Shown: positions 35,046 to 42,984 of the stretch, one piece after another
How positions within the stretch are numbered: the stretch's first letter is position 1
Layout: the number at the start of each line of letters is the position of its first letter
Source of the DNA: Acidobacteriota bacterium
GTDB taxonomy: Bacteria > Acidobacteriota > Polarisedimenticolia > J045
Length of the DNA stretch: 64,000 nucleotides
Direction of reading: 5' to 3'
Assembly (NCBI GenBank): GCA_030949985.1
Contig: JAUZRX010000015.1
Span: 62,001 to 126,000, forward strand
The notes under the pieces: generated by a model
The model's input: only the letters and a program-made list of their open reading frames with translations
The model's database searches: none
Told to the model about the DNA's origin: nothing
Program-made: the position numbers and the translations under genes

Positions 35046-36445
35046 GACGGTTTCCTCCTGGGGGGAGGGGAGGGCAGGATTTCCTCGACCCGGGCGCGGG
35101 CCGCGCCCCGGGCGAATCGCAGGTGAAGGCTCTGGCCGGCGCGCAGATCGGCCGCGTCCCGTACCAGGCGCCGGTCGTCGGCGGTGACCAGGGCGTAGCC
35201 CCGGGAGAGCACGGCGAAGGGCGAGAGGGTTTCGGCCCGGGAGGTCAGCGTCAGCAGCCGCCGCCTTCGCTCGGCCAGAACGCCCCGCTCGGCCTGGGCC
35301 AGCGCCTGCAGCGCCTCGGCCAGCTGGTGCCGCCGTGCGGCCAGGTCTCTGGCCATGCGGCGGGGAGAGAGCCGCTCGGCGGTCTCGGCCAGGGCCCGGC
35401 GGGAGTCGCTCACCCGCCGCCGGACCGCCCGCTCGAGGCGATGCTGCACTTCGCCCAGGTGCATGTGGAGCCGTTCGAGGCGGAGCGGCACGCCGTGCAG
35501 GCCCCGAGAGCCCGAGCAGTGCTGGAGTCGCAGCCGGCGACGATGGATGTGGTGGCGCTGGGCGCGGGCCAGGGCCTTGAGCCACTCGGCGACTCGTGCC
35601 CGCAGTTCGGCGCGCTCCCGCACGACGACCTCCGCCGCCGCCGAGGGGGTGGCGGCCCGCAAGTCCGCCGCCAGGTCGGCCAGGGTCGTGTCGATCTCGT
35701 GGCCGATGCCGGAGACCAGGGGAACCGGACAGGCGGCCACGGCCCGGACGACACTCTCGTCGTCGAAGGCGGCCAGGTCTTCCCGGGATCCGCCGCCCCG
35801 GACCAGGAGCACCACGTCCGGCTCGAGGGCGGCGGCGCGCTGGAGGGCCCGGACGATGTCCCGCGGGGCGGCATCGCCCTGCACCGCGCAGGGGCAGACC
35901 GTCACCCGCACGCCGGCGAAACGTCGACGCAGCACCCGCAGCACGTCGCGCACGGCCGCGCCTTCCGGCGAGGTGACCAGGGCGATGTGGGTGGGCAGCC
36001 CGGGCAGCGGCTTCTTGCGATCCGGGTCGAAGAGTCCTTCGGCCGCCAGTTTCTTCTTCAACTGGGCCAGGGCCAGGGCGGCCGCGCCGGCACCCCTCGG
36101 CTCGATGGCTTCCACCACGAGCTGGTAACGTCCGGCGGCGGCGTAGACTCCCGCCGTGGCGAGTACCAGGACCTGCTGCCCGTCCGCGGGCCGGAACTTC
36201 ACCCGCTGGTTGCGGCCACGGAACATGGCACAGGAAACCGCGGCCCGGGAGTCCTTGAGGGTGAAGTACCAGTGGCCCGAGCGATGGGCGAGAAAACGGG
36301 TGATCTCCCCTTCCACCCACAGGGCGCCGAAGGCATCGGCGAGCAGGGCGTCGGCCCCTTCGTTGAGCTCCCAAACGCTCAGCGGGCGCAGCCGCGAGCC
36401 GGGCGACTCGTCGTTGCCTGTCGATGACGGGCCTGCTCGTCTCAC
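35042..36445 (-). CDS. xseA: Exodeoxyribonuclease VII large subunit
   Basis: This catalytic subunit of exonuclease VII has 467 residues. An N-terminal OB-fold (VEGEITRFLAHRSGHWYFTLKD, then AVSCAMFRG) is followed by the active domain with LPTHIALVTSPEGAAVRDVL, LLVRGGGSREDLAAFDDE and SGIGHEIDTTLADLAADLRAATPSAAAE (in consecutive pieces). Two Arg-rich coiled regions precede the C-terminal LSRGYALVT. Start is GTG, three bases after the ymdB stop. Coupled to xseB. Confidence 0.95.
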   Translation of the reverse strand: MRRAGPSSTGNDESPGSRLRPLSVWELNEGADALLADAFGALWVEGEITRFLAHRSGHWYFTLKDSRAAVSCAMFRGRNQRVKFRPADGQQVLVLATAGVYAAAGRYQLVVEAIEPRGAGAAALALAQLKKKLAAEGLFDPDRKKPLPGLPTHIALVTSPEGAAVRDVLRVLRRRFAGVRVTVCPCAVQGDAAPRDIVRALQRAAALEPDVVLLVRGGGSREDLAAFDDESVVRAVAACPVPLVSGIGHEIDTTLADLAADLRAATPSAAAEVVVRERAELRARVAEWLKALARAQRHHIHRRRLRLQHCSGSRGLHGVPLRLERLHMHLGEVQHRLERAVRRRVSDSRRALAETAERLSPRRMARDLAARRHQLAEALQALAQAERGVLAERRRRLLTLTSRAETLSPFAVLSRGYALVTADDRRLVRDAADLRAGQSLHLRFARGAARARVEEILPSPPPRRKPS

Positions 36446-36448
36446 CGT

Positions 36449-37237
36449 CTAGTGGCCTCCGCCGCCACGCTGGATGCGTTCGACTCCCAGGCAGCGGCCG
36501 CTTTCGGGGTCGATTTCAAAGAGGGCGCCCCGCAGGCCAGGATCTTCCTGGGCGGGGGCGGCGCGCATGGGCCGACCGGTGCGGAAACGGGCCAGCGCGG
36601 CGGCCGTGTCCATCCCGATCACCGATTCGTAGGGGCCGGTCATGCCCAGGTCGGTGATGAAACCCGTGCCTCCGCCAAGCACCCGGGCGTCTGCGGTCTG
36701 AACATGGGTGTGCGTGCCGAACACGGCCGCCACCCGTGAATCGAGATGCCGGCCCATGGCCAGCTTTTCGGAGGTGGCCTCCGCGTGGAAGTCGACGATC
36801 CGCACATCGGCCAGGCCGGCCACTTCATCGAGGATCTCGTCGGCGGCGCGGAAGGGATCGTCGACCGGGGGCATGAAGATCCGGCCCTGGAGATTGATCA
36901 CGGCCACCTTCCAGCCGGCTGCCGAAGGGAAGATTTCGACGCCCCTTCCCGGGCAGGGGTCGGGGTAGTTGGCCGGACGCAGCAGGCGGCGCTCGTCTTC
37001 GAGCAACTTGGCGTGGGAACGGTGGCCCCAGATGTGGTTTCCCGACGTCAGGCAGTCGGCGCCCGCGAGCAGCACGTCCCGCACGCTTGCCGGATCGGCG
37101 CCTCTCCCGGCATGGATGTTTTCCACGTTGACCACGACGAAATCCGCGCCGCTCTCCTCCCGCAGGCCCGGAAGCCAGCGCATCACGGCCTTGCGGCCCG
37201 GGTTGCCGAACACGTCACCGATGGCCAAGAGCTTCAA
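36449..37237 (-). CDS. ymdB: YmdB-type metallophosphoesterase
   Basis: This is a calcineurin-like phosphoesterase of the TIGR00282/YmdB family, known to hydrolyse 2',3'- or 3',5'-cyclic nucleotides. The 262-residue protein has LLAIGDVFGNPGRKAV, VVNVENIHAGRG (Asn-x-Glu-Asn motif), CLTSGNHIWGHR, and FGTHTHVQTADARVL with the metal-binding histidines. The start is TTG at 37237, preceded by CCGGAGAATTCCC. In Bacillus the ymdB gene follows rny, as here, and YmdB influences RNase Y function; this pairing is conserved even though the RNase Y here looks inactive. Confidence 0.93.
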   Translation of the reverse strand: MKLLAIGDVFGNPGRKAVMRWLPGLREESGADFVVVNVENIHAGRGADPASVRDVLLAGADCLTSGNHIWGHRSHAKLLEDERRLLRPANYPDPCPGRGVEIFPSAAGWKVAVINLQGRIFMPPVDDPFRAADEILDEVAGLADVRIVDFHAEATSEKLAMGRHLDSRVAAVFGTHTHVQTADARVLGGGTGFITDLGMTGPYESVIGMDTAAALARFRTGRPMRAAPAQEDPGLRGALFEIDPESGRCLGVERIQRGGGGH

Positions 37238-37304
37238 GGGAATTCTCCGGAGGAAACGTGATGCGAAGCATCAGGGGGTCTCGCCGGGGGGGAGGCGGTC
37301 ACGG

Positions 37305-38864
37305 CTATACGGCGTAGCTGACCGCCCGGGTTTCGCGGATCACCAGCACGCGGATCTGTCCGGGGTAGTCCACCTGGCGTTCGATGCGCTTGGCCAGTTC
37401 CCGGGCCAGGCGCAGGGCGTCGTCATCGCGCATGCGCTCCCCCGAGACGTGGACGCGCATCTCGCGCCCCGCCCGGACGGCCACGGCGCGCTCGATGCCT
37501 TCCTCGGCCAGGGCGATCTTCTCCACTTCGGCCAGGCGGTCCATGAAGCGCTGGAGATTTTCGTCGCGGGCTCCCGGCCGGGAGTCCACCAGGCGCCTGG
37601 CGGTCACCAGCAGGACGCCTTCCGGTGTGCGGGGAGCGTCCGGCGGCTGGGCCAGGGCGCGGATGGGGGCGGAGACCTCCGGGGCTTCGCCGAAGCGGGT
37701 CGCCAGGTCGGCGCTGGCCACGGCGGGGTGGGTCAGCAGGGGGGTGCTCTCGGCGCGAGCCACCGCGTGCAGCAGGGCGGCCCGCCGCAGGGTGTCGCCG
37801 CTTTCCATGATTTCGTCGGCCAGCATGCCGGCGAGCTGGGCCATTTCCATCGAGCGCCGCAGCAGATCCTGGCCGTGCACCCGCAGGAAAGAGAGGCGGC
37901 CGAGCAGGAGTACCAGTCGCTCGTGGAGTCCGGTGACGCCCAGTTCATAGGCCGCGGCCTCGCCCCGCTCGCGGGCCTCCTCGTCGGCGTCGGCCCGGGT
38001 CTTCTCCACCACCTCTTCGATGCGGGCCGGGTGGATGCGTCCATCCTCCACCAGCAGCCGCAGGGCGCGGGCGGCGATGGCCCGCCGGAGGGGGTCCCAG
38101 CAGGAGAGCAGGATCGCCTGGGGGGTGTCGTCCACCAGCACGTCGACCCCGGTGACCTGTTCGAAGGCGCGGATATTCCGCCCTTCGCGCCCGATCACCC
38201 GGCCCTTCATCTCGTCGCTGGGCAGCTTGACGACGGTGATCGTGCCCTCGCCGGCGACCCGGCCCTTGACCGAGCCCATGGCGATCAGCGCCGCCTCCCG
38301 GGCGGTGCGTTCGGCGGCCGCCCGCGCCTGGCGGTCGGCCTTCTGGATGACCCGCGCCACCTCGCCCTGGATTTCCTCGGCGACACGCTCGAGCAGGCGC
38401 TGCCGGGCTTCCTCGCGGTCCATGCCGGCAACCTTCTCGAGTTTCTGCTCCCAGCGTGCTTCGGCTTGCTCGAGGTCTTTTTCCCGTCGGCTGACCGCGG
38501 CGGCGCGCTGATCGAGCTTGCCGGCGAGTTCGGCCAGTTCCTCGGCCCGGCTGTCGACGGCGGCCGCCCGCTCTTCGAGCTTGACCCGCCGTTCGGAGAG
38601 ATCTTCCTTGCGCTGCTTGAGTTCGCGTTCACGGCCGTCGAGTTCGCTTTGCCGGCGTTTGTACTCCCGGCGCAGACGTTTTTCTTCGCGCCGGGAACGG
38701 CGGCGCACCTCGTCGCGGATCTTCTCTTCCTGTTCGGATTCCAGCTGGCCGACCCGGGCGAGCAGTTCGTCGTACCGGCGGCCGCGGCGCAGAAAAGCGA
38801 CGCCCAGCGCGATGGCGCCGAGGGCCAGGAGGATACAGAGGATCAAAAGGAAAGAACCCGTCAT
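37305..38864 (-). CDS. rny: RNase Y homologue with degenerate HD active site
   Basis: The 519-residue protein has the RNase Y layout: a membrane anchor (residues 4-25), a long charged coiled coil (about 30-190), a KH domain (GRVIGREGRNIRAFEQ, about 222-237) and a C-terminal region ending IRVLVIRETRAVSYAV. The HD domain, however, has lost its metal ligands. Arg337 stands where the KHSxEVA histidine should be (RRSMEMA). The HD pair reads His366-Ala367 (ALLHAVARAE instead of LLHDIGKA). The later AHHGD-type segment is ALAQPPD, and the last Asp is Arg423 (TARRLVDSRPG). ATG at 38864 matches the usual family start. It is probably catalytically inactive and may act as an RNA-binding membrane scaffold. 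Confidence 0.9.
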   Translation of the reverse strand: MTGSFLLILCILLALGAIALGVAFLRRGRRYDELLARVGQLESEQEEKIRDEVRRRSRREEKRLRREYKRRQSELDGRERELKQRKEDLSERRVKLEERAAAVDSRAEELAELAGKLDQRAAAVSRREKDLEQAEARWEQKLEKVAGMDREEARQRLLERVAEEIQGEVARVIQKADRQARAAAERTAREAALIAMGSVKGRVAGEGTITVVKLPSDEMKGRVIGREGRNIRAFEQVTGVDVLVDDTPQAILLSCWDPLRRAIAARALRLLVEDGRIHPARIEEVVEKTRADADEEARERGEAAAYELGVTGLHERLVLLLGRLSFLRVHGQDLLRRSMEMAQLAGMLADEIMESGDTLRRAALLHAVARAESTPLLTHPAVASADLATRFGEAPEVSAPIRALAQPPDAPRTPEGVLLVTARRLVDSRPGARDENLQRFMDRLAEVEKIALAEEGIERAVAVRAGREMRVHVSGERMRDDDALRLARELAKRIERQVDYPGQIRVLVIRETRAVSYAV

Positions 38865-38899
38865 CGGGATCGTTACCCCTAAAGTTGAGGAAAGAGCAT

Positions 38900-39120
38900 G
38901 AAAACCGATCGGCAGATCCCCCTGTCGGGGAGTGGCTGCCCCGGAGGCCGTTGAAGCCGGTACGGCCAGGTGGGTGCCCTCCCGCCGGTTTAGGCTTCCT
39001 CCCGGCGGCCGGAGCCTCGGGGAGGCCTGCGCACCGCCGGCGGAGTCCGGGCTCCCGGGAACAAGCTGTTGGCTCAATCGCTCCAGGGGGCGGGCCACCC
39101 GGGGGACTGCCGATCGGCCC
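38900..39120 (-). ncRNA. ssrS: 6S RNA
   Basis: The 283-base gap between zapA and rny folds, on the minus strand, into a 6S RNA-like rod. The ends pair perfectly: CCGATCGGCAG (39117-39107) with CTGCCGATCGG (38915-38905). The 5' strand then has GGCAGTCCCCCGGG, like the conserved CAGUCCCC of the open bubble, and the 3' side has GGAAGCCTAAACC, like the E. coli GAAGCCUUAAA. 6S RNA binds the housekeeping RNA polymerase holoenzyme as a promoter mimic. A location next to zapA is the known arrangement in many bacteria. The ends given are approximate; a T-rich GGTTTTC follows the closing stem. Confidence 0.85.
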
Positions 39121-39147
39121 TAGTATGTTCGTCAGCGGGTCCGGGGG

Positions 39148-39492
39148 TCAAACGGCGCTCGAAGGGTTTTCTTCCGCGGGCGGGGAGGCGGCTTCCCACT
39201 CGGCAGCCAGATTCTCGAGGTGTCTTTCGAGTCGGCGGGACCGACGTTGCAGCTCACCGAGGCGGGTGCGCAGGGAATCCCGCTCGTCTTCCGCCTGGGC
39301 CGCCAGGTTGAGAGCCGTCAGGACGGCCGCCTTGTAGCCGGCGGCTCCGGGATCGGGACCGGCGATCGAGCGCAGGGTGGCGTCGACCCGCGCCGCCAGC
39401 CTCGCCAGGCGGACGGGGTCGTCGCCCCGCAGGCGGTACATCCGTCCTCCGATCTGGACCTCGACGGGGCGGTTGGGTGGACCCTCGCTCAT
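39148..39492 (-). CDS. zapA: Cell division protein ZapA
   Basis: ZapA is a small FtsZ-ring-stabilising protein. The 114-residue product has an N-terminal domain VEVQIGGRMYRLRGDDPVRLARLAARVD and a C-terminal coiled coil (about residues 45-100) with ERDSLRTRLGELQRRSRRLE. A GGAGGGCACC site precedes the ATG. It is the first gene of the long minus-strand run zapA-ssrS-rny-ymdB-xseA-xseB-ispA. Confidence 0.9.
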   Translation of the reverse strand: MSEGPPNRPVEVQIGGRMYRLRGDDPVRLARLAARVDATLRSIAGPDPGAAGYKAAVLTALNLAAQAEDERDSLRTRLGELQRRSRRLERHLENLAAEWEAASPPAEENPSSAV

Positions 39493-39524
39493 GGTGCCCT
39501 CCTCGCTATCGCGGTGACGGCGGG

Positions 39525-39530
39525 ATTATA
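39525..39530 (-). promoter_or_regulatory. -10 element of the zapA/6S RNA operon
   Basis: A perfect TATAAT is read on the minus strand at 39530-39525, 33 bases before the zapA ATG. No good TTGACA is found 16-18 bases upstream. It overlaps the face-to-face promoter of pheS, so the two transcription units start within about 35 bases of each other. Confidence 0.55.
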
Positions 39531-39539
39531 CCTGGATGC

Positions 39540-39545
39540 TAGAAT
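39540..39545 (+). promoter_or_regulatory. Extended -10 element of pheST
   Basis: TGCTAGAAT on the plus strand (39537-39545) has the extended -10 form and lies 53 bases before the pheS ATG. No clear -35 was seen. Confidence 0.45.
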
Positions 39546-39598
39546 CGCGGACCATCGGAGTGGGGCGCCCCGCGGGGCCGCCGAGGGAGAAGCCGGGG

Positions 39599-41134
39599 AT
39601 GAACGACGCGTTGCGTGAACTCGACGTCAAGCTGCTGCAGTGCCTGCAGGAGGAGGGCGATCGGCCGACGGTCACGGAGGTAGCCCGGCGGTTGGGGTGT
39701 GATCAGAGCCCTGTGGCGGCCACGGTCACCGGGCTCGCCGAGCGTGGCCTGGTCGAGGTGGAAGAGAGCGCCGTGGTGGAGTTGCGTACCGGGGCGCGGG
39801 CCGGGCAGTGGGAGCAGGGTCGTTGCCCCGAACGTCGTGTCGCGTCGGCTCTCGCGGCGGCCGGCGGTCGGGCGGGCATCCGCGACCTGCCCGGGATCAG
39901 CGGCCTCGAAGCGCGGGAGATCGGCCAGTCGCTGAAATACCTCGCCCAGCGGAACTGGGCTTCCAAGCAAGGTGCGGAGCTGACGCTTGGCGAGGACTGG
40001 AAGGGGGATGATGGCCCGCCGCCCCAGCCCGACGAGATCCTCGTCGCCTACTTGCTGGAACGGGGACCGGCGACGAAGGCGGTCATCGCCGAGGCGGGCA
40101 TCGATGTGGAGGCCGCACTCGCCCTGCTCGCCCGGCGGCCCGGTGTCGTCGAGCAGAAAGAGCGGCGGCAGCGTCGCGTGGGCCTGACGGCGGCCGGTCG
40201 CGAGCGGGTCGCCGCCGGCCTCGAAGCGCGGGAGGAGGTCAGTGAACTGACCACCGAACTGCTGGTCTCCGGGCGGTGGAAGGAGGTCAGTTTCCGGGCC
40301 TACGACGTGAGCCTGCCCGGTCGGACGCCGATGCGAGGCAAGGAACATCCCTTCCGCAGGATCCTCGAGGAGACTCGTACGGCCTTTTTGCACATGGGCT
40401 TCGAGGAAACCGCCAGTCCCTGGGTCGAATCGGCCTTCTGGGATTTCGACGCGCTCTTTCAACCCCAGGACCATCCCGCCCGGGACATGCAGGACACCTT
40501 CTACGTCGGTCGCCCGGCGACCTGCGGGCTGCCGGCGGAAGAATGGGTCGAGCGGGTGCGCGCAACCCACGAGACGGGTGGAAGCAGCGGTTCGATGGGC
40601 TGGCGCTATCCCTGGAACCGGGATCTGGCCCGCCGCTGCGTGCTGCGCACGCACACCACGGCGGCGACGGTGCGGGAGTTGGCCCGCCGCCCCGATCCGC
40701 CGCGCAAGGTCTTTTGCGTGGGGCCGGTCTTCCGGCGCGAGACCATCGACTACAAGCACCTGCCGGTCTTCCACCAGGTCGACGGCATCGTGATCGACGC
40801 CCAGGCCTCTTTTTCCGCGCTGCTGACCCTGCTGACGACGTTCTACCGCAAGATGGGTTTCGAGAAGATCCAGTTCCGCCCCGCCTTCTTTCCCTACACC
40901 GAGCCCTCGGTGGAGGTCTTCGTCTGGATGGAAAGCCGCAAGGACTGGGTGGAGATGGGGGGATCGGGGATCTTCCGCCCCGAGGTGACCGAGCCGCTGG
41001 GATGCAAGGTGCCCGTGTTGGCATGGGGCCTGGGTCTCGAACGCCTGGCCATGTTTCGCTACGGTCTGTCCGATATCCGGGAGCTCTACCTCTCCCACCT
41101 GGACTGGCTCAAGGAGGTGCCCCAATGCCGGTGA
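39599..41134 (+). CDS. pheS: Phenylalanyl-tRNA synthetase alpha subunit, archaeal/eukaryotic type
   Basis: PheS charges tRNA-Phe with PheT. At 511 residues it is far longer than the usual bacterial alpha subunit (about 340) because of an N-terminal region of about 220 residues made of winged-helix domains (for example VTEVARRLGCDQSPVAATVT). The catalytic core is archaeal-like: EHPFRRILEETRTAFLHMGF, WDFDALFQPQDHPARDMQDT, RTHTTAATVRELA, and IDYKHLPVFHQVDGIV. Motif 3 is LAWGLGLERLAMFRYGL. ATG at 39599 follows GAGGGAGAAGCC. It overlaps pheT by ten bases. Confidence 0.95.
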   Translation: MNDALRELDVKLLQCLQEEGDRPTVTEVARRLGCDQSPVAATVTGLAERGLVEVEESAVVELRTGARAGQWEQGRCPERRVASALAAAGGRAGIRDLPGISGLEAREIGQSLKYLAQRNWASKQGAELTLGEDWKGDDGPPPQPDEILVAYLLERGPATKAVIAEAGIDVEAALALLARRPGVVEQKERRQRRVGLTAAGRERVAAGLEAREEVSELTTELLVSGRWKEVSFRAYDVSLPGRTPMRGKEHPFRRILEETRTAFLHMGFEETASPWVESAFWDFDALFQPQDHPARDMQDTFYVGRPATCGLPAEEWVERVRATHETGGSSGSMGWRYPWNRDLARRCVLRTHTTAATVRELARRPDPPRKVFCVGPVFRRETIDYKHLPVFHQVDGIVIDAQASFSALLTLLTTFYRKMGFEKIQFRPAFFPYTEPSVEVFVWMESRKDWVEMGGSGIFRPEVTEPLGCKVPVLAWGLGLERLAMFRYGLSDIRELYLSHLDWLKEVPQCR

Positions 41135-42957
41135 TCGGCATTCCTCTCGACGAGTTCTTCGCCTTCTACGGCGAGACCCTCGACGTGGAAGAGCTCGAGC
41201 ATCAGCTCCACCGCTTCGGCTGTTCGGTGGAAGGCTGGGCCACCCTCAAGCGCTACCGCTGCGCCTGCTGTGGCGCCATTTCAGAGAGTCCCGAACAGGA
41301 CCTGCGTCCGGCGGTCTGCGAGGGCTGCGGCTGTGATCTGCGCTCCACCGCCGATGCGGCCACCTTCGAAGGCGAAGTGCGGGTGCTGAAGATGGAATTG
41401 CTCGCCGTGCGTCCCGACCTTTTTCACCCGGCGGGTCTGGCGCGGGCCATGCGGGGCTTTCTCGGCCGGGAGAGCGGTGCGCCCGACTACCGGCTCGAGC
41501 GGGGAGAGTGGGAGCTGAGCGTGGATCCGGCCCTCGATGGCCCCGACGTGCGCCGCCCGCGCATCGCCGCCGCCATCGTGCGTGGCTTGAGCTTCGACGA
41601 CGCCTCCCTGCGCTCGCTGATGAAACTGCAGGAGAATCTTCACTGGGCGCTGGGGCGGGACCGGAAGCTGGCGTCCATCGGCGTCTACGACCTGGATCGA
41701 CTCGAGGGCCCGAGCTTGAGTTACCGCGCGGTGGATCCCGGCGCCCTGCGCTTCGTGCCTCTCGGCTTCGATCCGGCGGATCCCGCCGCGGCGCTGACGC
41801 CGGCGGAGGTGCTCGAGCGCCATCCCAAGGGGCGGGCTTTCTCCCGGCTGCTCGCCGGGGCCCGCAAGGTGCCCGTACTGCTCGATGCGGCGCAGGCCGT
41901 GCTCTCCATGCCCCCGATCATCAACAGTGAAGCCACCCGCGTCACCCTCGACACGCGGCAGGCCCTGATCGACGTGACGGGCATGGAAGACCGGCACGTG
42001 GAGCGCGCCCTGAACATCGTCCTGACCAGCCTGCTCGAGAGCTGTCCGGGGGCCTGGGGCGAGAGCCTCGAGGTGATCTATCACGGGGAGCGGCGCCGCA
42101 CCCCTCGACTCGAGCCCCAGGTCGTGGAGTTGGACCCCACCGCCGCATCGGCGTTGATCGGGCAGCCCTGGTCGGCGGACGAGGTGGTGGAGTTGCTGGG
42201 GCGGATGCGTCACGACGCACGGGTCCAGGATGGCCGGGTGCGCGTGGAGGTGCCGGCCTGGCGGGCCGACATCCTGCACCCGCGCGACCTGGTCGAGGAT
42301 GTGGCCATTGCCCATGGCTATGACAACCTGCCGAGGGTCGAACTCGGCGGCGCCACCTTCGCCCAGCCCCATCCCCGGGAGGTGGCCTCCGAGCGGGCCC
42401 GCCGGGTGCTGCTCGGCCTGGGGGCGATGGAGGTGATGACGCTCGCGTTGAGTTGCGAAGAGACGACCTACGACCGGACGGGTCTCGCCGACCGGGATGA
42501 GCAGGTCAAGCTGGAGCATCCGATCTCCGTCGAGCAGACCATGCTGCGGATTTCCCTGGTTCCCGGCTTGATGGAGACTCTCGCCGTCAACCTGGGTCAT
42601 GCCTATCCTCAGCGCCTGTTCGAGGTGGGGTCCGTGAGCCTGGTGGATGCGGACGCCGAGACCGGGGCCCGTGAGGAACTGCGTGCGGCCCTGGCGCTGG
42701 CCGGAGACGGCATCGGCTACGCGGACATTCGAGCGATGGCCGATCTCTTCGTGACCGAGTGGGGCCGGCCTCTCGAGGATGTGCGCCCGGTGGAAGAGAA
42801 GCTCTTCCTCCCCGGTCGCGGGGCCGGCATCTGGTCTTCCGGCCGTTGCGTCGCCCGCTTCGGCGAGGTGCACCCGGCGGTGCTGGAGTGCTATCGCGTG
42901 ATTCACCCCGTGGTGGTTGCGGAATTCGACCTGGAGTTCCTTTCCCGCACGCCCTGA
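41125..42957 (+). CDS. pheT: Phenylalanyl-tRNA synthetase beta subunit, archaeal/eukaryotic type with zinc-ribbon-like insert
   Basis: The product is 610 residues, like archaeal PheT and shorter than the roughly 800 of typical bacterial beta subunits; the N-terminal tRNA-binding and C-terminal anticodon-like domains of the bacterial form are not seen. Core blocks such as SMPPIINSEATRVTLDT, VEVPAWRADILHPRDLVEDVAIAHGY and HPISVEQTMLRISLVPGL match the family. Near residues 44-75 there is an unusual cysteine cluster, YRCACCGAISES and VCEGCGCDL, spaced like a zinc ribbon. ATG at 41125 lies inside the end of pheS after AAGGAGG. Confidence 0.94.
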   Translation: MPVIGIPLDEFFAFYGETLDVEELEHQLHRFGCSVEGWATLKRYRCACCGAISESPEQDLRPAVCEGCGCDLRSTADAATFEGEVRVLKMELLAVRPDLFHPAGLARAMRGFLGRESGAPDYRLERGEWELSVDPALDGPDVRRPRIAAAIVRGLSFDDASLRSLMKLQENLHWALGRDRKLASIGVYDLDRLEGPSLSYRAVDPGALRFVPLGFDPADPAAALTPAEVLERHPKGRAFSRLLAGARKVPVLLDAAQAVLSMPPIINSEATRVTLDTRQALIDVTGMEDRHVERALNIVLTSLLESCPGAWGESLEVIYHGERRRTPRLEPQVVELDPTAASALIGQPWSADEVVELLGRMRHDARVQDGRVRVEVPAWRADILHPRDLVEDVAIAHGYDNLPRVELGGATFAQPHPREVASERARRVLLGLGAMEVMTLALSCEETTYDRTGLADRDEQVKLEHPISVEQTMLRISLVPGLMETLAVNLGHAYPQRLFEVGSVSLVDADAETGAREELRAALALAGDGIGYADIRAMADLFVTEWGRPLEDVRPVEEKLFLPGRGAGIWSSGRCVARFGEVHPAVLECYRVIHPVVVAEFDLEFLSRTP

Positions 42958-42984
42958 TCACCACCCGGCCGTGGAGGGGGGCGA

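Noticed and set aside
38865-39098. N-terminal extension of the RNase Y homologue to 39098
   Set aside because: The extension would be translated from the 6S RNA sequence, and the ATG at 38864 gives the normal short membrane anchor start.
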